A DNA stretch of 62,267 bases, taken from Chlamydiales bacterium. GTDB taxonomy: Bacteria > Chlamydiota > Chlamydiia > Chlamydiales > SM23-39. Each line of letters opens with the position of its first letter. The stretch's first letter is position 1. Shown one piece after another: positions 1 to 8,980 of the stretch. The translations under genes were made by a program, and so were the position numbers. The notes beneath the pieces were generated by a model. That model was not told the DNA's origin. It saw only the letters and a list, made by a program, of their open reading frames with translations, and made no database searches. The stretch lies in the NCBI GenBank assembly GCA_030681135.1, contig JAUXXF010000011.1:1-62267 (forward strand), read 5' to 3'.

Positions 1-108
1 TAAAATCGTAATGTCTTCAATAATCCTTATCGCTTTCAAGATCCGAATGGGGAAAGCGTAGGGGGATACATTCTTGGTTTAGGAGAAATTCTTTTAGGGG
101 GAACCATC

Positions 109-480
109 ATGGCTAGTGGTTTCGCACTTGAAGTAGTTACCTTTGGAGGGTTTACATTTGGCCTTGGAGTGACAACAAGCTCTGGTGCTGCGCTGATGAG
201 CCTTGGGCTTGCGACGACTGCCTACCACGCTCAGGATATTTCCTTTGACTCTCGTAGCACAAGTGGGTCATATACTATATCAAAAAATGATCCAGGTTGT
301 CCCCAATCAAGAGAATTTCAAGATAAGCAATTTAAAGATGCAATAAAAGAGCTAGAAAAACAATTAGGAAAAAAACTTAATCCTGGTGAAGTGCGAGAAT
401 TACATGATCATGTTTCAGGGCAAGGTTATGGATATCATGAATTGGTCGAAGAAGGATATTGGTTGTTAGGTGGATCGTAA
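109..480 (+). CDS. Orphan C-terminal tip of an Rhs-type polymorphic toxin
   Basis: The frame is open from position 4 and begins with residues reading NNPYRFQDPNGE, which resembles the end of an Rhs-associated core domain (N-P-x-x-x-D-P-x-G). An in-frame TAA at positions 1-3 cuts it off from any upstream Rhs body. The ATG at 109 has a G-rich Shine-Dalgarno-like AGGGGG about 7 bases before it, so the tip may be translated alone. Residues 1-45 are hydrophobic and glycine-rich. The last 60 residues are charged and end in a segment reading LHDHVSGQGYGYHELVEEG, which resembles toxin tips of Rhs proteins from memory. The stop overlaps the next gene by 11 bases, as in toxin-immunity pairs. The toxic activity is not identified. 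Confidence 0.5.
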   Translation: MASGFALEVVTFGGFTFGLGVTTSSGAALMSLGLATTAYHAQDISFDSRSTSGSYTISKNDPGCPQSREFQDKQFKDAIKELEKQLGKKLNPGEVRELHDHVSGQGYGYHELVEEGYWLLGGS

Positions 481-1366
481 TCAATTTTTAGAAGCATGTA
501 ACTTGCTGAAAACAGGCCTTATCAATCAGGTTATGGACAGGACTTATAACTCTGTTGGCTCGAATATTTTTTTCGAGTTTGGAAAACAAAAAGAAATCGT
601 ATTCCAAAACGGCAAGAAACATCTTCAGAAAGAATGGTCTATATGGTTGAGTTGGACTTCTTGGAGGATTTCCCAACATAATAAGTATGTTATCGGTTCG
701 GGTGAAAACTCTGACATCAATATTCAAACACATCTCGAAAGCTTATTAGGTAAACGAATACTATCATTTCGATTTCTTTCCCAATTTTTAGACTTGGAGA
801 TTTGTTTTGAAGATGGATATGAAGTAACAACATTCTTTAATCGTATTGAAGAAAATCAATGGTTGCTATTTTTCCCAAATGACACAGAAATAGTTATCGA
901 CTGCTCGTCTGAGAAAGCGATAGAATCTGTCAAACATCTGTCTAGGCAGATAGAAATTAAAAATAAATACAAAAAAATAAAATTTCCGTTTGTAGATGAG
1001 GTTGCAAAACAGCTTTTGTTTGCTGAAAATAAACTTTCAAAAATTATTCTTACTGAAGGGTTTTCAATCGACCTTGGGCTATCAGCCTGGAGGCTTGAGA
1101 AAAATGGTCAGTATCAGATGGGGCGAAAAGACTATTATTTTGGATCTATAGAAGGACAGAGTGATGAGTTTGAAGATAAATTGCTGGATCTTGTTGGAAA
1201 AAAAATAAAGAGCATGAGTATGAATTTTTCTGGAATGGATTTGAGATTGGAATTTGAAGATGGGTATATTTTTGAAATTTTCACCCATTCCAAAGTTGAA
1301 CCATGGAAAATCTATAGTAAAAATGAGATTGTTTTGCATGCAAAGTTAGAAAATGCAGAAAATTAA
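470..1366 (+). CDS. Probable immunity protein for the Rhs tip, with an internal duplication
   Basis: This 298-residue soluble protein starts at a GTG that overlaps the end of the toxin tip by 11 bases, so the two are probably translationally coupled. It holds two similar halves. Residues about 60-125 and 205-280 share an aromatic SWRI or AWRL start, a loop with G-x-L-L-G-K or L-V-G-K-K-I, then alternating strands and the matching phrases CFEDGYEVTTFF and EFEDGYIFEIFT. This looks like a duplicated immunity-type fold. No signal peptide or membrane segment is visible. Function is inferred from position only. Base use is AT-rich, as is common for imported toxin-immunity cassettes. Confidence 0.5.
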   Translation: MDRNQFLEACNLLKTGLINQVMDRTYNSVGSNIFFEFGKQKEIVFQNGKKHLQKEWSIWLSWTSWRISQHNKYVIGSGENSDINIQTHLESLLGKRILSFRFLSQFLDLEICFEDGYEVTTFFNRIEENQWLLFFPNDTEIVIDCSSEKAIESVKHLSRQIEIKNKYKKIKFPFVDEVAKQLLFAENKLSKIILTEGFSIDLGLSAWRLEKNGQYQMGRKDYYFGSIEGQSDEFEDKLLDLVGKKIKSMSMNFSGMDLRLEFEDGYIFEIFTHSKVEPWKIYSKNEIVLHAKLENAEN

Positions 1367-1545
1367 ACTGAATGTACCTATTCAAATAAAGTTTTGATCT
1401 GATATACTGTTTCTTCTTCATTTCTGTTAGTAAGGAAAAAATGCAGGAGATTTGTTTGATGGCTTAAACATCGAATTCAAAACTAATGATGGCACGTAAC
1501 AGGACAGGAGAGTACAAATCAAAAATCTATATCGCATGAGGTGTT

Positions 1546-1977
1546 ATGTTTAATTGGTCACATGAAAGTTCGATGGAAGTAGATTGCTCTCTTCAAATAG
1601 CCTGGGATTTTTTCACGAATCCGAGCAACTGGCCCAAATGGGAAGATCGGTTTGATGCTTGCGTTCTTGACGAAGAGTTAAAAGCAGGATCTAAAATAAA
1701 AGTAAAATTCAAAAACAAACCGATTCAAATATTGATTTTGGTTGCTGAAGTCAAACCATATCATGAATGCAAATATCTTATAAAACCTCCGTTTTTTACT
1801 CAAGAAAGTCTATGTACTTTTCAGGAGATTTCTCCCGAGAAAACGAGAATCACTTTAAAAATATGTATTATCAGTTTTTTTGTCCCTTTCGTGAAGACGA
1901 TTCTTCTTAAAAATGTAGAAAAATTTTATTCGAAATGCGCGCGAGCGTTTGCAGAAATTGCAGGCAAAGTTTCATAG
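1546..1977 (+). CDS. SRPBCC-fold (START/polyketide cyclase-like) protein
   Basis: A 143-residue protein whose first 50 residues follow the SRPBCC pattern: a strand, then AWDFFTNPSNWPKWEDRF, equivalent to the common 'vW..l.d...wp.W...' motif of hydrophobic-ligand-binding proteins of the START/Bet v1-like superfamily. The C-terminal helix (about 115-140) is the long helix that closes the cavity in this fold. The segment around residues 105-120 is hydrophobic but too short to call a membrane anchor. The ligand is unknown. About 180 bases separate it from the immunity gene, with no recognisable gene between them. A hairpin follows directly after the stop. Confidence 0.6.
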   Translation: MFNWSHESSMEVDCSLQIAWDFFTNPSNWPKWEDRFDACVLDEELKAGSKIKVKFKNKPIQILILVAEVKPYHECKYLIKPPFFTQESLCTFQEISPEKTRITLKICIISFFVPFVKTILLKNVEKFYSKCARAFAEIAGKVS

Positions 1978-1997
1978 ACCTCTTTCGACAGAGGTCT
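1976..1997. terminator. Hairpin between convergent genes
   Basis: An 8-bp stem (AGACCTCT with AGAGGTCT) lies between the stop of the SRPBCC gene and the stop of the convergent transglutaminase gene. There is no clear T-run on either side, so its role as a bidirectional terminator is inferred from its position. Confidence 0.45.
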
Positions 1998-2008
1998 AAT
2001 GAATGTGA

Positions 2009-4429
2009 TTAATTAGGAGAGCCTGTAGCTTTTTGTTCTTTAAGCAGTAGAGATTTGACTTTATGCAGAATAAACGAGCTAGGGCCTAGATAAAGGCAGC
2101 AGGCAATAAAAGCTAAGATTTTTTCAGAAAACTGCGTGTCTGTCTCTGTGAAAATATAGGAGAATAATATACAAGCAATGAACCATAAAAAACCTTGCAA
2201 AAATAAAGAAAATTTAACAGATCTTTGCAAAACGACATAATTACAGAGTATGCCTATGCCTAGAGTCATTACAATTGCTGTAGGGGCAGCTTGAGCAGGA
2301 CTGTCATTTACAAAAATAGCAGTTAAAATGATGATTACAGAAGAAAACTTTCGAAATTTACCAAGTTGAAAGCTTAGGAAATCTTGAGTAGGTCTTTTTT
2401 TTCTAGATGTCAGATAAAGCAAAGGCCATATAACAAGTCCTGCAATCGAGCAAAAAAGTGTAAAATTAACCTTTTTCCCGGGAACTTGTAAGGCAACGAC
2501 ATTTATTTTAGGAGGGGCGTTGCGGTAAATATCATTCACTAAAGTCCAGTAGTCTCGAAGAGAGGTCTGTGGGATGTGATCTTGCAGGTGTTTAAGCTCG
2601 AAGTGAAAGTCAGTGCTATTAGCTCCTCCTCGACTAGAGAGAGCGTAAAAAAGGGATTCGTGCTCTTGCGTATAGTTCTCTTCAAAAGCTGTCCATTGAA
2701 TGAAGGGGCTTTCAATATGCACGTGTTCTTTTACCCACAGAGGATAAGAAATCCCATAGGGGGAAGCTCTTTCCGGATTGACGTGGCTGTCTAGGTAGTT
2801 TCTTAGAGTGTGAGAGAAAATTTCTATCGTTTTCTTATCTGAATTTTTTTGAGTAGGAAGGTGAAAAAATTCGGTGAGAGTTAACATGTTATTTTCTCGA
2901 TCGTCCAAGATTTCTGAGGGAGAGTCCAAGGTGACTGCTCCATAGATTTCTTGCATGTTAGCAAGAGAGTCTTCTGAGATCTTTTTGGCTCCAGACCATT
3001 CAAGAAATCGTCTAAATTGATCTGCTCTGGAGTCATGAAAAACTCTCTTTATTTTGACGCGAGCAGAGTCTTCGGATTCTAGGATAAAAGAAGTATCAAT
3101 CTCAGTGGGATGTTTAAAGACTGTTTTGGGAAGCGCCGTTAGAGTTTCTGTGTTTTCTGTAAGCAAAAGTCCCCATTCATAATTTGGGAAAAAATTTATC
3201 TCTAAGGAGCCCCCTTGAAGGCTTAAAGTGGGGTCAGTCCAATAAGTCCTGCCATCAATTTCAAGTTGCAATACAATGTGGTCGAACAAAAAGGGCATTG
3301 GTAACATTTCAGAAAGTCTTTTTCCTCTACTTGAGTGGACGAGAAGCGGTTTAGAAGGCATGTTCATCAAATGAAGAAGAGCGTGCAAAAGAAATGTTTT
3401 ATCCTTGCAATCGCCAAATCGACGTTGGAAGGTTACATTTGGAGCGGTAGGCTGGAAAGCCCCCATATCCTCTTCAATGCCAAGATACCTTATTTTGTCT
3501 TGGACAAATCTTAAAGCCAATAAAGCGCGCTTTGATAAATCTGTAGTCGAGGTTTTCCATGTTTCTACTAAAGCTAGCATCTCCGAAGGAGCGGACTCTG
3601 TAAAGTCAGGCGGCAAAGTGTATAAAGGGGCTAGTTTGTGCGCTATTTCTCCCCATGTCTTATATTGACTCATCTCAATATGAGCGGGAGGATTGTGCCA
3701 AATAGGCTGATCTGATTCATAGTTATAGGCAGGCGTGTCCACAGCTTCCCAGACCCATTCACGTAAAGAAGGGGAAAGATCGGCGATCTTAGGTTCTATG
3801 GATAGATTAACAGGCTTAATGAGAAAAGAGAGATTTGGATGGCCTAAAAGACGGTGAACGATTTTTTCTACGGGAAAATCTCTTTGTAAATAGACCATAT
3901 CGGCGTAATGAGAAGTAAAAAAAGGATGACCTCCTACTAAAGAGTAAGAATACTCAATCATATCGTCTTCGCGGATATCATCCAGGAAATAAATGAGTGT
4001 GAGATCCCCGTGATAAAGATTTTGCTCTAGCTCTTTTTCTCGTTGAATGATGTTGTAGCGCGAAGTTTCTAATCGATCAAACCACCTTCCTTCACGGAAG
4101 ATACGGATGGCATGAACAATCACTTGAGTATGGAAAGGATCGAAATCAATGTGTATTTGAGAGATTGCCTCAACGCCGTTTTGCGTTAATGTCTTAACTG
4201 CAAAATGAAGATAAAGCGTTTTCTCTTCCCAGTTCCTTTGTGTATCAATCAAAAGGTATTGTAAATTCACTTGAGAAGGTTTAACTGAAACAGCTTCCAA
4301 AGGAAAATCGTAGGATTTTACCCATGGGGGTGGAGCATCTTTTACATGGTGTGCATTGTGATCTAAAGCTAATCCAGCCAAAAAAAGAGGGGGGAAGTAG
4401 AGGATGAAAAAAATGGTTCTGAAAAACAT
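2009..4429 (-). CDS. Exported DUF3857/transglutaminase-like membrane protein
   Basis: An 806-residue protein with an N-terminal signal/anchor (residues 1-22). A DUF3857-like beta domain covers about 50-230 and a transglutaminase-like core about 290-410. The catalytic triad can be seen: Cys in RRFGDCKDK (about 340), His in FDHIVL (about 384) and Asp in YWTDPT (about 398). After a further beta region (about 430-640) the C-terminus has four or five hydrophobic segments (about 655-795), so the bulk is probably periplasmic and tethered. Proteins with this DUF3857-transglutaminase layout are common in Bacteroidetes and chlamydiae and have no settled substrate. The start gives a clean signal peptide; a longer frame upstream would not. 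Confidence 0.75.
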   Translation of the reverse strand: MFFRTIFFILYFPPLFLAGLALDHNAHHVKDAPPPWVKSYDFPLEAVSVKPSQVNLQYLLIDTQRNWEEKTLYLHFAVKTLTQNGVEAISQIHIDFDPFHTQVIVHAIRIFREGRWFDRLETSRYNIIQREKELEQNLYHGDLTLIYFLDDIREDDMIEYSYSLVGGHPFFTSHYADMVYLQRDFPVEKIVHRLLGHPNLSFLIKPVNLSIEPKIADLSPSLREWVWEAVDTPAYNYESDQPIWHNPPAHIEMSQYKTWGEIAHKLAPLYTLPPDFTESAPSEMLALVETWKTSTTDLSKRALLALRFVQDKIRYLGIEEDMGAFQPTAPNVTFQRRFGDCKDKTFLLHALLHLMNMPSKPLLVHSSRGKRLSEMLPMPFLFDHIVLQLEIDGRTYWTDPTLSLQGGSLEINFFPNYEWGLLLTENTETLTALPKTVFKHPTEIDTSFILESEDSARVKIKRVFHDSRADQFRRFLEWSGAKKISEDSLANMQEIYGAVTLDSPSEILDDRENNMLTLTEFFHLPTQKNSDKKTIEIFSHTLRNYLDSHVNPERASPYGISYPLWVKEHVHIESPFIQWTAFEENYTQEHESLFYALSSRGGANSTDFHFELKHLQDHIPQTSLRDYWTLVNDIYRNAPPKINVVALQVPGKKVNFTLFCSIAGLVIWPLLYLTSRKKRPTQDFLSFQLGKFRKFSSVIIILTAIFVNDSPAQAAPTAIVMTLGIGILCNYVVLQRSVKFSLFLQGFLWFIACILFSYIFTETDTQFSEKILAFIACCLYLGPSSFILHKVKSLLLKEQKATGSPN

Positions 4430-4570
4430 GCTTTTCCTTAGATTGCGAATAGGTGCTTAATTTTTTACTTAGCAATCATTAAAGATACAAGATTTTCTAG
4501 AAATTTTGGAAGAGCCAAAACATCTTATTTGAAACAAGTGATTTTTTTGACATGTTGTTTTGCGGAATTA

Positions 4571-4734
4571 ATACCAACTATCAGAAATAATTTGCAGTTT
4601 GGCTGCGTCAAAGCGCCGAAAATCGACGATCGTAAAGTGGATTGTATTGCCTTGATACTATACACTTTACGATCGTCGATTTGTCGGCAGCTTTCACGCA
4701 AGCCAAACTGCAAATTATTTTTGATAGTTGGTAT
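4571..4734. repeat. 164-bp palindromic element, ATACC/GGTAT ends
   Basis: The whole segment is an imperfect palindrome. The left arm begins ATACCAACTATC and the right arm ends with the inverse. The arms match over about 75 bp each, including AATTTGCAGTTTGGC and ATCGACGATCGTAAAGTG, around a loop near 4645-4660. The terminal 34 bp recur at 45003-45036. The element sits between the transglutaminase gene and the truncated transposase and has no coding capacity. It is miniature-inverted-repeat-like, but no target duplication is obvious. The rest of the gap from 4430 to 4570 holds only the AT-rich upstream region of the minus-strand gene. Confidence 0.85.
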
Positions 4735-5349
4735 AAGGAGTCTTTATGGATATATCTAGCGATTTGGCAAAGGTTGATTGCATATGCTGCGACAAAAGGT
4801 TCTATTTTCGGATTGCCCAACGATTTCATTGTGGACAGCTTCCTTGTTCGGGTGTGTCAAAGCATTCGCATGCATCGTTCCCGCTTGTTTCAAGCATCAA
4901 ATTTTATTGGATTCAACGCTTGTCGCAAGGAGTTCTTCCGAGGGATAAAGGTGCATGCCTTGGTTACAACTCATGGTCGCCCTTGGATTGTTTGGATAAC
5001 TCCAGGAAATGTTCATGATAACAGGGCCTATAAGGAAAGGGCACCATGGATGGAACTGCGGGAAGGAAGTAAGACTTATGGGGACAATGCATACTCGGAT
5101 GAGGCTCTGGAAAATCTGTTAGAGCTAAGAGGTCAGCGACTCATTGCTGCTCGGAAGGAAAATACGACCAGGCCTCTAGGCGTGAGAGATTTTCTAGATC
5201 TACAAGGAATCAGGAAGGTAGTAGAGACAACTTTCAGTCGGGTAATGGCTTTAATGCCAAGAAGAATACATGCGGTAACGGAGAAAGGATTCAAAATAAA
5301 GGCCATGGGGTTTGTGTCTGCTGTTGCTTTCGTATTTGCAATTAATTAG
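4735..5349 (+). pseudogene. 5'-truncated IS982-family transposase
   Basis: The readable protein keeps the catalytic half of an IS982-type DDE transposase: IVDSFLVRVC with the first Asp (about 4829), the FFRGIKVHALVTTHGRP block, the TPGNVHDNRA and TYGDNAYSDE blocks with the second Asp, and RKVVETTFSRVMALMPRRIHAVT with the catalytic Glu (about 5230). The N-terminal helix-turn-helix part of the usual ~280-residue protein is missing. The frame runs straight back into the adjacent palindrome, so there is no native start. A fragment of another frame can be read just upstream, which fits decay. It is probably an inactive remnant marking past recombination. Confidence 0.8.
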
Positions 5350-5414
5350 TTATCTGCAACTTGGGTGTTAAAATAATCGCAAAGCAAAATGTCAAATCAA
5401 TCTTGAGTCTCTAA

Positions 5415-5518
5415 AGTCGTCCCTGAAGTAATCTGAGTTTCTCTATCAAAACCTGCAAAAAACTCTCGATTTTTTCTTAGTTTTTCATAGAAAAATTCAG
5501 ATTACTTCAGGGACGACT
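5415..5518. repeat. 104-bp palindromic element
   Basis: The outer arms AGTCGTCCCTGAAGTAATCTGA and their inverse are perfectly paired over 22 bp, and a weaker inner stem continues (TTTCTCTATCAAAA with TTTTTCATAGAAA). No coding capacity. It lies between the transposase remnant and the methyltransferase genes. The rest of the 5350-5638 gap shows nothing else recognisable. Confidence 0.8.
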
Positions 5519-5638
5519 ATCTAGAGTGTTTAGTTAGTGTTGTTTCGAGCTCGGGGGAGAAGTTGGTCTTCCCTTGCAGAAGAATAATGTACGATCTTAT
5601 TTTAAGTTTCTCAGAAGAATGAAAAAAAGCACAAAGAT

Positions 5639-6670
5639 TTATTGTTTTTGGCCCACTACTATAGACCAATTTCCAAGGGCTTTGTCCTCTCGAATATCTT
5701 TAAACCCGGCTTCTTGAAGAATATCGCAAATTTCAGGGAAGCTAAATTGTTGACCTTCGGTCCATACCATCATTTTCATGTTATATGCAGCTGTTAATAA
5801 AGGTCCTGTCTTATCAGAATTGAATAACATTTCATGAATGACGATATGCCCTTTGTTAGGTAAATGCTGAAAGCATTTTTTAGCTAAAAAAATGCATTTT
5901 TCTCTTGACCAGTCGTGGAAGATATCTGAAAGAAAATATAAATCTCCTAAGGGAAATGGATCTTCCCAAATATTTAACGGGATCGGAATAATCCGATCCG
6001 TTAACCCAAATTCTTCGATATATCGTGAGGTGTGAGGAAGAACTCCAGGTCTATCGCAAACTAATCCAAGAAGGTGAGAATGGTTCAAGCAAGCAGCAAT
6101 AGTATGAATTCCCGATCCCCCTCCAAGATCTACCATCTTTTTACATGAGGCTAAAAGATTCGTTTTTGACCAAAAAAAAGCGGGATTATAAGCTTTGTGA
6201 TGTAGAGATGCGATAAATTCCGCCGTACTGCTGAGAGATTCAGAAGCTGAAAATAATTCTCCCTTTTCGCATATTTGCTGCTGATTGCTCGTTAAACATT
6301 TTTTTATTGTCTCGAAATTCATTATGTGGTTTTCTTGAATTAATAAATCCAATACTTTTCCATAATATTCGGGGTTTTTTTCATCAAAATACACTTTCCC
6401 TAGAGCACTTAAACGATAACCATTCTCCACAAATTCAATTAGGTCAAGAGAACAAGCGCATGTAACAATCGCTTGCGCTGCTCTTTCATTTATAGATAGA
6501 TTGATAGCAATTTCTTTTAGAGAAAAAATTTTTTCTAAGATTATTTTAAATAACCCTAATTTGTAAGCTACTAAAATAGCTTGACCTACAAAGATCTGAC
6601 CGGTAATAAGCTGTAATTTTTCATCAGAAAAAATTTCTGATTTTAGAGGAATTTTGGGAGAGGTCAACAT
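5639..6670 (-). CDS. O-methyltransferase-like protein (Methyltransf_2 type)
   Basis: A 343-residue protein with the two-part plan of small-molecule O-methyltransferases such as hydroxyindole and flavonoid O-methyltransferases. A helical winged-helix dimerisation domain covers about 15-105. A class I SAM-binding domain follows, with motif I VDLGGGSGIH at about residue 182. The family's FHDW segment is present (SDIFHDWSREKC, about 252-263), and its His acts as the catalytic base in characterised relatives. The substrate is not predictable. Last gene of a probable three-gene minus-strand operon; only 3 bases separate it from the upstream methyltransferase. It is visibly richer in A+T than the housekeeping genes further along. 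Confidence 0.8.
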   Translation of the reverse strand: MLTSPKIPLKSEIFSDEKLQLITGQIFVGQAILVAYKLGLFKIILEKIFSLKEIAINLSINERAAQAIVTCACSLDLIEFVENGYRLSALGKVYFDEKNPEYYGKVLDLLIQENHIMNFETIKKCLTSNQQQICEKGELFSASESLSSTAEFIASLHHKAYNPAFFWSKTNLLASCKKMVDLGGGSGIHTIAACLNHSHLLGLVCDRPGVLPHTSRYIEEFGLTDRIIPIPLNIWEDPFPLGDLYFLSDIFHDWSREKCIFLAKKCFQHLPNKGHIVIHEMLFNSDKTGPLLTAAYNMKMMVWTEGQQFSFPEICDILQEAGFKDIREDKALGNWSIVVGQKQ

Positions 6671-6673
6671 ATT

Positions 6674-7681
6674 TTACTTATTGTTTAGTGGTTGTAAAAT
6701 CCAGATAAAGGTATTCGGCATATTAGGAACTTTAAATTCATTGAATACATTGAAATTTGCAAGTTTAAAAACTTCAAGAGTCTCTTCGTAATTCCTGGTA
6801 GTTATGCCTTGTAGCCCATGCACATAATCGAAACCAGGCATAATGGTTGGGACTTTCTCAGAAGGAGATACAATATCAGCTAACACAAGATAACGCAACC
6901 GAGGAAATGTTACGTACAAGGATTTTAATACTTGAGCACATTGTTCAAAAGATACAATGTCGTGACATACAAAACACATCAAAGCTAATTCCACATCTTC
7001 CCAAACATTTTCTAATTTTGTGATATTACCTGTAATCATTTCTATTTTAGGGAAATGTTCGGTTTGGTTTCTGCTTTTTTTGATTACTTGTTCGCTTTGA
7101 TCTATTCCAAGACCAGGGACTCCAGTAGCTTTACAAATTTTCCTGAGTTTTTCCCCGCTACCGCATCCTAAATCACAGATAGTGCCTTTCGGTCGTAATT
7201 TTATAAAAATTTCCAAAAGAAGGGGATCTAAATCCATAAGCCCAAAATCATTTGATGCTAAGGCTAATGCGGAAAAATCAATATCTTTATGGCTAGTGCT
7301 AGAAGGATCTTTAAGTATTTGTAATTGATTTGCAAATAACTTTCTATACCCTAGAAGTGGTACCGTTAAAATTCCTATGTGATCAACAAGGTCGTGTCCC
7401 AATCTGGTTAATTTATAACCTTCATGATCAGATAACAAAACTTTAGTCTCGACTAAAGTTAGAAAGGCTGCCTTCATCAAATGGGAATTATTAAAATTAT
7501 CTATCTGGCGTTTGTAAAAAATTTCTTTTTCTTTAAGCGCTTTTAATACTCCAGAAGCATCGAGTAGGCAAAGAGCTTGAGACGCAAGCCCGATAGCTAT
7601 GAATTCCATAGCAGAAGGCATGTTTACTTCTGCTTTTTTTGTGTTTGCTTGAGGAATACTGGTCTCAAAGAGACTTTTCAT
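6674..7681 (-). CDS. SAM-dependent methyltransferase, second of a pair
   Basis: 335 residues with the same domain order as its downstream neighbour: a helical N-terminal region with a winged-helix look (about 20-110), then a class I SAM fold with motif I ICDLGCGSGEKL at about residue 170 and an acidic ribose-binding residue in GLGIDQSEQV. The catalytic region reads CFVCHDIVSFEQC instead of the usual HDW, so the general base is a His in a shifted context. It is therefore a diverged paralogue rather than a copy. Its start overlaps the MFS transporter gene by 17 bases, which indicates co-translation. The substrate is unknown. Confidence 0.75.
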   Translation of the reverse strand: MKSLFETSIPQANTKKAEVNMPSAMEFIAIGLASQALCLLDASGVLKALKEKEIFYKRQIDNFNNSHLMKAAFLTLVETKVLLSDHEGYKLTRLGHDLVDHIGILTVPLLGYRKLFANQLQILKDPSSTSHKDIDFSALALASNDFGLMDLDPLLLEIFIKLRPKGTICDLGCGSGEKLRKICKATGVPGLGIDQSEQVIKKSRNQTEHFPKIEMITGNITKLENVWEDVELALMCFVCHDIVSFEQCAQVLKSLYVTFPRLRYLVLADIVSPSEKVPTIMPGFDYVHGLQGITTRNYEETLEVFKLANFNVFNEFKVPNMPNTFIWILQPLNNK

Positions 7682-8924
7682 AAGAAGAAAACCGTCTTAA
7701 AAAATTTTTATAACAAAAAATTGAAGTCAAAAATAAACACAAAGCAATAGTGTAATCTATACTGTCATTAAACTTCAATTTTTCTTTAAAAAATAAGATA
7801 AGTGCAGATCCGTTAAGGGCGAGAGTATCCATAATATCTATAGCTCCAAACAACCTACCAGCATGATGAGGACGAATTTTTCTTGCCATAAGAGAAAATA
7901 ACGACGGTATCAAAAATCCGAACCCAAAAGAAAATAAAAAATTAAAAAGCCCTTCAATGATAAAATAGGTTTTTGTTGGTAAAGTTAAATAGTGGTAATT
8001 AATTGAAATCTTAAGTAGAAATAGAATAAATAAACTCAAAAAGGAAAACAAGCTGCCAAATTTTACTCCACTTTCATCAGAATTATAAATAATCCATTGC
8101 ATAATAATCCCGAATGCATACCCAAAAGCCATGATCAAACCAACTACTTGAGTTTCATTTTCAATAATTCCTTCAGCAGTCAATAAGTAAACTTGATAAA
8201 AAGAGATCTCAGAAAATACATATGCAAAAAGAGCTGAGGCGCCTCCTGTAACTAAAAACATAGAGATGAACCACAAGTAGCTGTTTTTAATGATTTTTTT
8301 AAACTGAGGGGCTTTCTTTATATTCAAATCTTCTTGATCAAAGAAGTGTTTTTTTATTGATATTAAGCTTATTAATAAAAATAGTATTAATGAAGTTATA
8401 ACTCCAGCTGGAAAAAAAATAAGCCCTAATAAAATGGGAGCAACCCACCCAAATCCAATAAATGTTGTAGACCATCCCATAGCGATACGAAAATCATGTA
8501 TTTTTAAGTCTGTCAATCCGGCTCTTGCAATAGGAATTACATTACCTGCTACTCCTAAAAAAAGACATATAGGAAGAGCAGTAAGGAGAGAAAAAGAAAA
8601 TTCTGAAGTGCTTATAAGTGACATTTTTGCCAAAAAATAACTGACAAGAAATAAAAGAACAGCTAGGAGAATGCAAAGTAATGCAATCAAAAGATGTTTT
8701 TTTCTGCCCTGATTATCAGACAACCCAGCTTGAGGGATAGCAAAGAACAGAGCTGCTGTATGATAAAAAGCAACCCAAAAAAGATCGAAATTTGTTATGT
8801 GTTTTAAATTATAAATAATAGTGGAATAAGCGAACTGCGCACAAAAAATGCAAAAAATTAACATGGCAGAGTATCTTTTCTTGGTAATATAGTGGTGTTG
8901 TTTTAGATTTGAGGTTTCTGCCAT
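7665..8924 (-). CDS. MFS transporter
   Basis: A 419-residue, very hydrophobic protein with about 12 membrane-spanning segments. The family signature between helices 2 and 3 is readable as GLSDNQGRKKHLL (G-x-x-x-D-x-x-G-R-K). Major facilitator proteins with this motif are mostly drug or metabolite exporters. It is the first gene of the operon with the two methyltransferases, so export of a methylated product is a reasonable inference. The substrate is unknown. An alternative reading as a nutrient importer cannot be excluded. Confidence 0.8.
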   Translation of the reverse strand: MAETSNLKQHHYITKKRYSAMLIFCIFCAQFAYSTIIYNLKHITNFDLFWVAFYHTAALFFAIPQAGLSDNQGRKKHLLIALLCILLAVLLFLVSYFLAKMSLISTSEFSFSLLTALPICLFLGVAGNVIPIARAGLTDLKIHDFRIAMGWSTTFIGFGWVAPILLGLIFFPAGVITSLILFLLISLISIKKHFFDQEDLNIKKAPQFKKIIKNSYLWFISMFLVTGGASALFAYVFSEISFYQVYLLTAEGIIENETQVVGLIMAFGYAFGIIMQWIIYNSDESGVKFGSLFSFLSLFILFLLKISINYHYLTLPTKTYFIIEGLFNFLFSFGFGFLIPSLFSLMARKIRPHHAGRLFGAIDIMDTLALNGSALILFFKEKLKFNDSIDYTIALCLFLTSIFCYKNFLRRFSSYEKSL

Positions 8925-8951
8925 CTTAAGAATAGACCTAAGTTAAGTCTC

Positions 8952-8980
8952 TTATAAGTTCTTATATCATACGGAATCAA
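8952..8980 (-). promoter_or_regulatory. Candidate promoter for the MFS-methyltransferase operon
   Basis: On the minus strand TTGATT is followed after 17 bases by TTATAA, about 28 bases before the MFS start codon. The spacing is right for a sigma-70/66 type promoter, and the -35 matches TTGACA at four of six positions. Assigned by eye only. Confidence 0.35.

Noticed and set aside
4529..4829. Several short frames on both strands around the palindrome and transposase
   Set aside because: They arise from palindrome symmetry or out-of-frame reading of the transposase fragment.
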